Source of the DNA: Fimbriimonadaceae bacterium | GTDB taxonomy: Bacteria > Armatimonadota > Fimbriimonadia > Fimbriimonadales > Fimbriimonadaceae | Direction: 5' to 3' | NCBI GenBank assembly: GCA_020851885.1 | Contig: JADZBW010000208.1 | Coordinates: forward strand, 1 to 27,670 | Length of the DNA stretch: 27,670 nucleotides | In this document: piece by piece, positions 6,886 through 13,998 of the stretch | How the letters are laid out: every line of letters begins with the position of its first letter | Position numbering within the stretch: the stretch's first letter is position 1 | The notes under the pieces: model-generated | What the model was told of the DNA's origin: nothing | What the model saw: the letters and a program-made list of their open reading frames with translations, nothing else | The model's database searches: none | Program-made: the position numbers and the translations under genes

Positions 6886-9177
6886 ATGGGATTTGGAAAC
6901 ACAATCATGAAGCGGTCATCGCTGACGATCCTGGGTTGCTTGTTGGGAGCGATCAGTTTCGGCCAAGAGCCCACTGAGAAATTCAGTTTCAAAGCGCCCG
7001 CGGGACCTGCCTCCGCAGTTTTGGCGGAACTTTCCAAGGCCGCCAAAACTCCCATGAATGCGGCCGGCCTTGTTGGAAGCGACGTGATCCTCCTCAATCT
7101 GACTGATGTCACCGTCAGCGAAACGATGACGAAGATCGCCGAAACCCTCCATGCCGAATGGCGCAAGGAAGGAACAGGCTGGGTTCTTTATCGCGGCAGC
7201 AATCTGGAAAGCGCCGATCAACGTGCCGAAGCTGCGGATCGAGTTGCCCAGTTCAAGAAGTCCCTCGACGAGATCCTCGATGCCCAGAAGAAGCAAGGCG
7301 CATTCAACGATGCGGCGGCGAAGAAGTTGGCCGATGCAAACAAGAAGATGATGCAAGAGCTTAATCGCCAGTCGGGCAACGGCGGAACATTTCGCTTTAG
7401 CACCGATTTTGGAAATCTGGAAAATCAGACCCCTGCCTCACGAGCGATCGCCGGCATCTTGGGTCGGATGAGCGATAGCCAACTTGCCGCTTTGACGAAT
7501 GGCAAGCGCGTCGTCTTCAGCTTGAATCCAACGCGAATGCAACTTGCGATGCCCAATGGGTCCCAGCAGATACTGCGTCAGTTCATTCAAGAGGTGGGCA
7601 TCTACAACAACTACAATCGCCGTAACGAACAGGCTCAAAATGACGGGCGCATGATCGTGATCAATGGCTTTGGGGGCGATCAGGCAGGCGACGGCGACCC
7701 CAAACTCGGCGTAGGCTATGCAATCCTCACAACCCAACCGGGGCGAGCAGGCGCCAACCCATTCGTGACGATGCTCGTGGCGGATCCAAACGGCAAGACC
7801 ATCGGCTCGGGCCAACTGCTCGTTGGCAACTTCGCCAGAATGCAGCCAAATGCGGAGGCGAAGGCGCCAGCGAATGAAAAACCGATCGACCTTTCGCCTC
7901 TTGCCCAAGAGATGGCGAAGCTCGTCGGACCTGGATCGGCCGGTAGCGTGATGGGAAAACGAGTCATGACGGTGGCGATTGGCGGATCGGGGGGTGGCGC
8001 CGCGATGTTCACCATGGCGGACGGAGAAGGCGGAAAGACGCCGGTCCTCAGCGATGAACTTCGCATGAAGATCCTCCAGCCTGAAATCTACGACCCGCTG
8101 TCCTTTGCTCCAGGAGAGCTTTGGAGCGGCTATGCCGATAGCAAAGGCCGTGACTTGATCGCCTATCGTCCCGATTCGTGTTTCACGCCTCTCAACCAGG
8201 TGGCAGCGGGGGGAGCGGTGCTGCCCTCAGCGCTCTTGTCAAGTGCCAAGAATGCGGCCCAATTGAGCGTCGTCGATCAGGATGGTTGGACTTTGGTCTC
8301 GCCCAAGACGCCCTCGATCGCTCGAACTGACAAGGTGAATCGGATCGGCTTGGGCAACATTCTCAAGACGCTTAACAGGAAGCAACATCTAACCCTCGAC
8401 GAGTGGGCGACGTTTGCATCCGGTCAGGCCAAAGCACCCGAAGAGAACGATTTCGACAACCAGTATCTGCGCTTCATCAACACGCCGGTCGCCGAATACG
8501 GCATCAGCCAGTTCAGCTTCAATGGAGCTTGGGAGACCCTTCGATTCTACGCAAGTTTGTCCACCGCTCAGCGGCTGGCGCTCAACCAAAGCGGTCGAGT
8601 TCCCATGAACACGCTCAGCGCTTATCAAGTTGGGCTTGTTTCCGAACAGGTCTTCAATTCCTTCGACGGTCCCCAAGTGATGAATCCTGGAGGCCCAAGG
8701 AACCGTGCCCCGCGACCGATGGGCTTTGGTGAGACGATCGAACGAGAGCGAACATTCCTGCTTCCGAATGGCATTGGTCGTGAAGGCTATGTTCAATTCA
8801 CACTGAAGAACGATAACGTTGTTCAGGCTAAGAGCTCGCAAGGTGGATCAGAGAAATTTCTCAGCGCCGACAGCTTGGCCTTTGAGCGGGTGCGCGCCCA
8901 GCAACCGGAGTTGGTTGGATTCATGAACGCCCCTGCGCTCGACCAGTTTAGAATGGCAACCCAGCGGACGATCGGAATGCTGTTCCAGTTCACACCGGCA
9001 GTCTCGCTTTCGCGTCAACTGGAGGATAACACCCCCGGCATCGTTCCGTTCGCAGGTTACGAACAGCTGCCAAGCGACTTCCGAAAGGTTGTCGACCAAA
9101 GGGTCGACATGTTCAAGCAGGGCTTCGGACGAGGTGGCGGCGGCGGCCAAATCCCACCTCCGGCCACCGGCCGTTAA
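6886..9177 (+). CDS. Large secreted protein with STN-like N-terminus, unknown function
   Basis: 763 residues, not recognised as a characterised family. It starts with a signal peptide (MKRSSLTILGCLLGAISFGQ from the inner ATG at 6907; the outer ATG at 6886 adds seven residues). Residues about 30-105 (FSFKAPAGPASAVLAEL to GTGWVLYRG) have the beta-alpha-beta outline of the secretin/TonB short N-terminal (STN) domain. A coiled, Lys/Ala-rich stretch follows at about 118-165. The rest is a long beta-rich region without known motifs, and the tail is Gly-rich (GFGRGGGGGQIPPP). There is no secretin or plug/barrel domain, so the STN-like part stands alone. No Shine-Dalgarno precedes 6886, and GGA sits 9 bases before 6907. 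A strong hairpin follows the stop, suggesting a single-gene transcript. Probably periplasmic or surface; function unknown. Confidence 0.75.
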   Translation: MGFGNTIMKRSSLTILGCLLGAISFGQEPTEKFSFKAPAGPASAVLAELSKAAKTPMNAAGLVGSDVILLNLTDVTVSETMTKIAETLHAEWRKEGTGWVLYRGSNLESADQRAEAADRVAQFKKSLDEILDAQKKQGAFNDAAAKKLADANKKMMQELNRQSGNGGTFRFSTDFGNLENQTPASRAIAGILGRMSDSQLAALTNGKRVVFSLNPTRMQLAMPNGSQQILRQFIQEVGIYNNYNRRNEQAQNDGRMIVINGFGGDQAGDGDPKLGVGYAILTTQPGRAGANPFVTMLVADPNGKTIGSGQLLVGNFARMQPNAEAKAPANEKPIDLSPLAQEMAKLVGPGSAGSVMGKRVMTVAIGGSGGGAAMFTMADGEGGKTPVLSDELRMKILQPEIYDPLSFAPGELWSGYADSKGRDLIAYRPDSCFTPLNQVAAGGAVLPSALLSSAKNAAQLSVVDQDGWTLVSPKTPSIARTDKVNRIGLGNILKTLNRKQHLTLDEWATFASGQAKAPEENDFDNQYLRFINTPVAEYGISQFSFNGAWETLRFYASLSTAQRLALNQSGRVPMNTLSAYQVGLVSEQVFNSFDGPQVMNPGGPRNRAPRPMGFGETIERERTFLLPNGIGREGYVQFTLKNDNVVQAKSSQGGSEKFLSADSLAFERVRAQQPELVGFMNAPALDQFRMATQRTIGMLFQFTPAVSLSRQLEDNTPGIVPFAGYEQLPSDFRKVVDQRVDMFKQGFGRGGGGGQIPPPATGR

Positions 9178-9190
9178 CGACTCAACTGAA

Positions 9191-9220
9191 GGGCCTGGTC
9201 TCCGGAACGAGATCGGGCCC
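9191..9220 (+). terminator. Strong 12-bp hairpin after the 6886 gene
   Basis: Arm 9191-9202 (GGGCCTGGTCTC) pairs completely with 9209-9220 (GAGATCGGGCCC), with two G-U wobbles and a 6-base loop (CGGAAC). It begins 13 bases after the stop at 9177. There is no T-run behind it, so it would be an atypical terminator, or a leader structure of the alanine dehydrogenase operon, which starts 75 bases downstream. Confidence 0.65.
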
Positions 9221-9282
9221 ATTGAATGTCCGTTACGATCGAAATTGAAACCCTGACGGTAAACTCCAATCACCTTAATGTC

Positions 9283-9288
9283 GAGGAG
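9283..9288 (+). promoter_or_regulatory. Ribosome binding site that sets the ald start
   Basis: GAGGAG lies six bases before the ATG at 9295. This fixes the start at 9295 rather than at the in-frame ATG at 9226, which has no Shine-Dalgarno and would add 23 residues foreign to the family. Confidence 0.85.
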
Positions 9289-9294
9289 TTTGGA

Positions 9295-10425
9295 ATGACC
9301 GTTGGAGTCCCCCGAGAAGTAAAAAACAATGAATTCCGCGTGGCGATGACGCCGGCAGGCGTCATGCTTTTGAAGCAACACGGCCACCGAGTTGTCGTTG
9401 AGACCGGGGCGGGTGAAGGAACCCACATTTCTGATGAAGAGTATCGTGCGGCGGGGGCGGAGATCACCGACGTCGAATCCGTTTGGGCGGCGTCAGACCT
9501 CATTGTCAAAGTAAAGGAACCCCAGGCTGTCGAATACCCACGAATCAAATCCGGGCAGATCCTCTTCACCTACTTTCACTTCGCCGCCGACGAAGAACTG
9601 ATGCACGCGATGGTCAAAAGCAAGGCGAACTGTATTGCCTACGAGACCGTTGAGTTACCCAATCGGAGTCTTCCTCTCTTGACCCCGATGTCAGAAGTCG
9701 CCGGGCGCTTGAGCATCCAAGAAGGAGCGAAGTACCTTGAGCGACCCATGGGTGGCCGTGGCGTGCTCCTCAGCGGCGTTCCAGGAGTCAAGCCTGCAAC
9801 CGTCGGCGTGATTGGGGGGGGCGTCGTCGGCATCAACGCCATCAAAGTGGCGGCCGGTTTTGGGGCGATCGTCTACGTGTTGGATGTCGACCTCGATCGC
9901 CTTCGATATCTCGACGACGTTTTTCCCAAGAACGTCATCACCCTTCACTCAAACCCGGGCACGATCAAACAAGTGTTGCAGGAAGCAGACCTGCTGATTG
10001 GAGCCGTCTATCTGACGGGCGCACGCGCCCCAATCCTCGTGACACGAGAAGACCTGAAGCTGATGAAGAAAGGTTCGGTGATCGTCGATGTATGTGTCGA
10101 CCAAGGTGGGTGCTTTGAAACCACAAAGCCGACCACCCATGCAAATCCCACCTATGAAGTCGAGGGCGTCGTCCACTATGGCGTCGCAAACATGCCCGGG
10201 GCCGTGGCCCACACCAGCACTTATGCGCTGACGAATGCCACCCTGCCCTACGTCATGCGACTCGCGAATAACGGCATGAACGCTCTCAACATCGACGAGC
10301 CCCTCCGGAAGGGACTCAATGTCGCCGATGGCCAAGTCACTTTGGACGCCATCGCAACTCAATACGGATACGAATATGTGCCGGCGGAGGACTTTCTCGC
10401 CCGCAAGGTGGTCGCACTCGCATGA
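9295..10425 (+). CDS. ald: Alanine dehydrogenase
   Basis: 376 residues from the ATG at 9295, the usual family length. It catalyses NAD-linked interconversion of L-alanine with pyruvate and ammonia in the cytoplasm. The N-terminus MTVGVPREVKNNEFRVAMTP is the family signature. The active-site residues of characterised Ald proteins are present: R15, K74 in KVKEP and H95 in YFHFA, plus the aspartate in VDVCVDQGGCFE. The Rossmann motif VGVIGGGVVG (about 168-177) binds NAD. MPGAVAHTSTYALTNATLPYV near residue 300 is also characteristic. An ATGA overlap (10422-10425) couples it to a small secreted protein. Ald typically serves alanine catabolism or re-assimilation of ammonia; nothing in the sequence shows which direction dominates here. 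Confidence 0.97.
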   Translation: MTVGVPREVKNNEFRVAMTPAGVMLLKQHGHRVVVETGAGEGTHISDEEYRAAGAEITDVESVWAASDLIVKVKEPQAVEYPRIKSGQILFTYFHFAADEELMHAMVKSKANCIAYETVELPNRSLPLLTPMSEVAGRLSIQEGAKYLERPMGGRGVLLSGVPGVKPATVGVIGGGVVGINAIKVAAGFGAIVYVLDVDLDRLRYLDDVFPKNVITLHSNPGTIKQVLQEADLLIGAVYLTGARAPILVTREDLKLMKKGSVIVDVCVDQGGCFETTKPTTHANPTYEVEGVVHYGVANMPGAVAHTSTYALTNATLPYVMRLANNGMNALNIDEPLRKGLNVADGQVTLDAIATQYGYEYVPAEDFLARKVVALA

Positions 10426-11087
10426 AGAAACTAGCCCTCATGGCCTTTGTGGTTCTCGCTTCCCTTTCATCTGCGCAAATAACTCGGCAGGGCGCCGGTT
10501 ATCTCTTCAGGATGAAATTTGTGACGGGGCAAGTCATGAAATATAGCGTCGTCTCCACCATGGGCGGCATCGGTGCCACCGGCAAACCGATGGAGATTTC
10601 GCTGCCCATGATCTGGAAGGTTGCATCGGTTGCCGGCGGCGTCGCAACCGTCGATACAACGGTGGGGCCGGTGACCGTTGGCAAACAGACCATGATGCAA
10701 CCGACAAAGAACCGGGTCCAAATCAGTTCGCAAGGCAAGGTCGTCGGCAATACTGGGGTTGGCCAACAGGTTGCGCCAAGCCTGCCGACGGGGCCAGTCA
10801 AGATCGGGCAGAGTTGGTCCTCGTCGTCGGCGATCTCGACCGGCATGGGCCCGGCCCAAGACGTCAAGGCAACTTATACCTTCAAGGGCTTGAGATCCAT
10901 GGGCGGTAAGCAAGTTGCCGAACTCTCGGTTTTGACGACGGGTCAAGCAAGCGGCAAAGGGTCCATGTTTCTCCTCGTTTCGGATGGCTCTCTCTTTCAA
11001 AGCAGACTGGCCATGGACCTGAAAATCCAGAACCCCGACGGAAAAGGAAGCACCTACAAAGTCACCGCGAACATCGATCGCAAATGA
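10422..11087 (+). CDS. Small secreted protein of unknown function
   Basis: 221 residues. Residues 1-18 (MKKLALMAFVVLASLSSA) form a clear signal peptide, with cleavage expected before Q19. The mature part is mostly beta-strand with many Gly, Thr, Ser and Val, including VTGQVMKYSV-like (FVTGQVMKYSVVSTMGG), LPTGPVKIGQSWSSSS and ATYTFKGLRSMGGKQVAEL. This layout resembles secreted proteins that begin with a G-x-x-x-KY strand and carry a V-K-x-G-x-SW motif, found widely but of unknown role. No catalytic residues, no lipobox and no membrane segment beyond the signal. It overlaps ald and the next gene by ATGA at each end, so all three are probably translated from one mRNA. I do not assign a function. 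Confidence 0.8.
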   Translation: MKKLALMAFVVLASLSSAQITRQGAGYLFRMKFVTGQVMKYSVVSTMGGIGATGKPMEISLPMIWKVASVAGGVATVDTTVGPVTVGKQTMMQPTKNRVQISSQGKVVGNTGVGQQVAPSLPTGPVKIGQSWSSSSAISTGMGPAQDVKATYTFKGLRSMGGKQVAELSVLTTGQASGKGSMFLLVSDGSLFQSRLAMDLKIQNPDGKGSTYKVTANIDRK

Positions 11088-11794
11088 TCGATCTCATTCG
11101 GACTGACGATCCCGCCCTTGCCGAGTTGTTGGGCAAACACCCGCGAATCGGCAAGGTCGAGCCGGGTGAATTAGCCGGAATTGAATTTTGGCAGGGCGAC
11201 TGGCGCCGCCGCATACGTGTCGGAGATCCAGACTTGGAAGTCTCAGGTCTTATCGAGCTGATGGACAATAACCCATTGGTATGCGCCGATGAAGCCAGCG
11301 TTCCCGATCCGATTTCGACGCTGGCCCTCATCGCCCTTGGACCCATTGCACTTGCGGGGATGGTGACGGAGGCTCCCACGGTGATCGCGAATATCGAGTT
11401 CAACCCTGACCTTTCTGGCAAATTCTTGTCCCACACGGGGTGGCCAAGTGGGATGATCGGGCATGTCGAGCGAAGGGACCTGGGCCCTGTTCTTGCCATG
11501 ACCGCAATGGCCGCGATTGCGACGCCAGAGCGCTGGGACGAAATCGACGACATCTATGCCGAGCATTACTCCCGGTCGTTTTTTGTCCGAGAAGCCGCCG
11601 GCACGCCGTGGGAACCGGAGTCGGTTACGGGCCAACCCTGGGCGATCTACCGCCTGCGGTACACCCCCGATGAAACAACCAGCCTGCTCACGATTCAAGT
11701 CCTTGCCGATGCCGATGGAAAGGCCGGGCGCACCCAGCTCATTCACGCGATGAATGTCATGGCCGGGTTTGAAGAAAGCCTGGGAATCGCCTAG
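11084..11794 (+). CDS. ArgC-like protein lacking NAD(P) domain and catalytic cysteine
   Basis: 236 residues. Residues 73-104 (VPDPISTLALIALGPIALAG and what follows) line up with the active-site region of N-acetyl-gamma-glutamyl-phosphate reductase, whose pattern is V/NPGCYPTA..LAL.PL. The glycine and catalytic cysteine are replaced by D75 and P76. Residues 150-236 match the ArgC end: an EEL..LY..-Y-type helix (WDEIDDIYAEHY), FVR at 167-169, ESVTGQPWAIYRL, a D...K.G element near 209-215, and QLIHAMNVMAGFEESLGI, the counterpart of QAVQNMNLMFGL.ET.GL. The N-terminal Rossmann fold and the HRH...PE loop are missing (ArgC is about 340 residues). It is therefore probably not a reductase; binding or regulation is possible. 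The match is from memory of the family, not a search. Overlaps the upstream gene by ATGA and the convergent gene by CTAG. Confidence 0.7.
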   Translation: MIDLIRTDDPALAELLGKHPRIGKVEPGELAGIEFWQGDWRRRIRVGDPDLEVSGLIELMDNNPLVCADEASVPDPISTLALIALGPIALAGMVTEAPTVIANIEFNPDLSGKFLSHTGWPSGMIGHVERRDLGPVLAMTAMAAIATPERWDEIDDIYAEHYSRSFFVREAAGTPWEPESVTGQPWAIYRLRYTPDETTSLLTIQVLADADGKAGRTQLIHAMNVMAGFEESLGIA

Positions 11795-12129
11795 TCGAGG
11801 TCGATCGGTTTCTTCGTAGGCTTCGTTTCCGCTTCAACGGCCGCAACATCTTCCGGCGTGCCGACGATCATGTCCGGACCTTCTCCGCCGACCTTTTCCC
11901 ACTTGCCTTTCTCGACTCGTTTGAACGTCGTAAAGCCTTTCTGGGCCGCCCTTTCCGAGTTCATCGTCGAACCAAGGTTAAACGTCGCGCGACTGATGAT
12001 GCGCCGCACTTCCAATCCACAGGTGGGACAATACTCAAGTGGCTTGTCCGAGATATTCTGGATAACTTCGATTCTCCCATCGAAGATCAAACAATCGCGG
12101 CCTTCCGGCTCGTACTCGTAGATCGGCAT
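11791..12129 (-). CDS. FmdB-type zinc ribbon protein with one missing cysteine
   Basis: 112 residues starting MPIYEYEPEG, the hallmark of the FmdB family of small putative regulators. The ribbon normally has two CxxC pairs. Here the second is intact (C34-P-T-C37), but at the first only C13 is kept; the partner position is F16, within RDCLIFDGRIEV. QNISDKPLEYCPTCGLEVRRIISRATF is otherwise canonical. The tail (about 75-112) is acidic and Lys-rich, ending KKPIDLD. FmdB itself was proposed as a regulator in formamide/acetamide use, but most family members have no known function. A TAGAAT box ends six bases before the ATG (12136-12141), suggesting a leaderless mRNA. The gene diverges from the uracil-DNA glycosylase with only 19 bases between start codons. 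Confidence 0.88.
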   Translation of the reverse strand: MPIYEYEPEGRDCLIFDGRIEVIQNISDKPLEYCPTCGLEVRRIISRATFNLGSTMNSERAAQKGFTTFKRVEKGKWEKVGGEGPDMIVGTPEDVAAVEAETKPTKKPIDLD

Positions 12130-12135
12130 GGCATG

Positions 12136-12141
12136 ATTCTA
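12136..12141 (-). promoter_or_regulatory. Candidate -10 box, leaderless start of the FmdB-type gene
   Basis: TAGAAT on the minus strand, six bases (CATGCC) before the ATG at 12129. No Shine-Dalgarno is present and no convincing -35 is seen. The 19-base divergent gap means any -35 would lie inside the glycosylase gene. Confidence 0.45.
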
Positions 12142-12148
12142 TCTGCAC

Positions 12149-12796
12149 ATGAATTGGTTTGAAGCGCTGAACTCCGAAATCACCGAATGTCGACGCTGTC
12201 CAAGGCTTGTCGAATGGCGCGAGAAAGTCGCATCAGAAAAACGTCGGGCTTTCGAAAACGAACTCTACTGGGGACGCCCCGTTCCCTGCTTTGGCGATCC
12301 TCAAGGTACTCGTTTGATCGTCGGGCTGGCTCCCGCCGCCCATGGTGCGAACCGGACGGGTCGCATGTTCACCGGCGATCGTAGTGGAGACTGGCTCTAT
12401 CGGGCACTGCACAGAGCGGGTATTGCAAACCAGGCCAGGAGCGTCTCCGTGAATGACGGTCTTGAAGTTTGCGACGCCGTGATTGCGGCAGTTTGCCATT
12501 GTGCGCCGCCCGACAACAAGCCCACACCTTCCGAAATCTCCAACTGCTCCGACTATCTGGCGAGGCTCTTGAGGCATCGGACTTGGCGCAGCATCCTATG
12601 CCTGGGACTCATCTCCTGGAATCAAGTGCATCGCGAATTGGGCTCAAAAGCGCCGAAGTTCGCTCATGGCGCCGAATCACAAGTCGACCCGATGAGGTTG
12701 ATCGCAAGCTACCACCCAAGTCAACAGAACACGTTTACGGGTCGCCTCACGGAGGAGATGCTCGATGCCGTGGTCAAAGCCTGGGCCTCAGCCTAA
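12149..12796 (+). CDS. Type-5 uracil-DNA glycosylase (UDGb), 4Fe-4S
   Basis: 215 residues. Removes uracil, and in this family also deaminated purines, from DNA in base-excision repair. Motif A is GLAPAAHG (59-66) followed by NRTGRMFTGDRSGDWLYRALH; the lack of an Asp or Asn at the usual catalytic position of motif A is the mark of family 5. Motif B is SYHPSQQNTFTG (187-198). Four cysteines placed as in Fe-S glycosylases are seen: C14 and C17 (ECRRC), C118 (CHCAPPDNKPTP) and C133 (ISNC). Length is normal. The 3' end overlaps the convergent protease gene by nine bases. The start is 19 bases from the divergent FmdB-type start, and there is no good Shine-Dalgarno. Assignment to the UDGb family is secure. 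Confidence 0.95.
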   Translation: MNWFEALNSEITECRRCPRLVEWREKVASEKRRAFENELYWGRPVPCFGDPQGTRLIVGLAPAAHGANRTGRMFTGDRSGDWLYRALHRAGIANQARSVSVNDGLEVCDAVIAAVCHCAPPDNKPTPSEISNCSDYLARLLRHRTWRSILCLGLISWNQVHRELGSKAPKFAHGAESQVDPMRLIASYHPSQQNTFTGRLTEEMLDAVVKAWASA

Positions 12797-13969
12797 ATCA
12801 TTCACGAGCAGCTTGCGCTCGAGTTCGTATCGTTTTACGGCTCCCTTTTGGGAGGTGACGACTTTGACCTTGGTCCCAACCGGTCCTTCCAACAGTTTCT
12901 CGACCTTCCTGAAGTCTTGCTTGGAAAGGTCCTCACCATCGATGCTCAGGAGCATGTCCCCTTCCTTGATACCCGCCAAATCAGCAGGGCTTTCGGGAGC
13001 CACGTTGTAGATGTAGACGCCGTTGGCGGTGGCGATGTAGGATGCGCCCAGCCCGACTTCTCCCACGAAATCGTCGGTGACCTTGCCGGACCAATTCTCA
13101 AGGAAAACCCGTCGCTTCTCGTAATCGATCGTGATGTTGAAGTTCTTCAAGAACCCGTAACCGATCGTGCCATCACCTTCCGCCGAACTGGACGGGGCAT
13201 CGATAATGTCCCAGATGCTGTCCGATACCGGTACACCGAAGATCGTGCAGTCCTTCATCCTTGCCGACCAACTGTCGACGGCGCCCGATGCTACGCCGCT
13301 CTGGCGCATGAACTGCGGTTTCTGATCGAGCTTCCACAGCCCGATCCGCTCGAGAACGTCCTTGTGAGTCGTGGCATAGAAGGCGTTGCCCGTGTCCAAG
13401 GCGAGGGTCATCTTGCCTCCGTTCTTGGTCAAAACCTCCATTTCAAGCGAGTTGTGCCCGATCGGCAAGAGCTTGCACATGAAGGTCCTCTTGTTGTCTG
13501 GAACGAGCTTATCGATGTCGAACGACTTTGGAAGAAACACGAACTTCTTGTTTTGGAAGTCGATTCGGGTGATGTTCCGGTGGATCAATTCGAAGCCGGC
13601 AATGCCATCGGTATGGGTGTTGTAACCCATGGACATGCCGCGTCCCATCGGCTGTTGAACGGCTTCCATCCCGGTCACATCGATCACTTTCGACCCCAAC
13701 TTGATCGACTTGACCTTGACCGTTTTTGCCTGAAACACACCAACGAAATCCCGGAGGTTCATTTCGCCGGTCGCTTTGCCAATGTCGATGCTGTCATTCA
13801 GCACAATCGAGCCGCTGAAACCGGTATCGAACATCAGCGAGACGTTCGCGCCGTTGACGTTGGCGTCGACGATAATGGCCCGCTCACCAAGCCTAAATGG
13901 CACTTCAACGGGCCCGGCCTGGGCGCCACCTAACGTTGCCAACAAACAAAGAGAACTGATAAGCACCAT
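12788..13969 (-). CDS. Secreted retropepsin-like aspartic protease with C-terminal PDZ domain
   Basis: 393 residues. Residues 1-18 (MVLISSLCLLATLGGAQA) form a signal peptide. Two aspartyl-protease motifs are present: DTGFSG at 48-53 and DTGNAF at 192-197, each heading a lobe, with flap/core elements DGIAGFELI (121-129) and DGTIGYGFLKNFNITIDY (266-283). The C-terminal PDZ domain spans about 312-385, with YNVAPESPADLAGIKEGDMLLSIDG as its peptide-binding core. The lobes resemble the gag-pol-like aspartyl protease families of bacteria, with PDZ added. It probably acts in the periplasm; the target is unknown. It lies 29 bases downstream of the TPR membrane protein and is likely co-transcribed. Both DTG triads are intact, so an active enzyme is expected, either by internal lobe pairing or as a dimer. 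Confidence 0.9.
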   Translation of the reverse strand: MVLISSLCLLATLGGAQAGPVEVPFRLGERAIIVDANVNGANVSLMFDTGFSGSIVLNDSIDIGKATGEMNLRDFVGVFQAKTVKVKSIKLGSKVIDVTGMEAVQQPMGRGMSMGYNTHTDGIAGFELIHRNITRIDFQNKKFVFLPKSFDIDKLVPDNKRTFMCKLLPIGHNSLEMEVLTKNGGKMTLALDTGNAFYATTHKDVLERIGLWKLDQKPQFMRQSGVASGAVDSWSARMKDCTIFGVPVSDSIWDIIDAPSSSAEGDGTIGYGFLKNFNITIDYEKRRVFLENWSGKVTDDFVGEVGLGASYIATANGVYIYNVAPESPADLAGIKEGDMLLSIDGEDLSKQDFRKVEKLLEGPVGTKVKVVTSQKGAVKRYELERKLLVNDLG

Positions 13970-13998
13970 GTCTTTCTATCCAACACGTCTGGAAGGCG

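Noticed and set aside
9226..9294. Longer start for alanine dehydrogenase at 9226
   Set aside because: It adds 23 residues before the conserved MTVGVPREVK start and lacks a ribosome site, while 9295 has GAGGAG at six bases.
12848..13933. 361-residue open frame on the plus strand opposite the protease
   Set aside because: It is antisense to a gene with clear domains; Asp/Val/His-rich composition without motifs is typical of a shadow.
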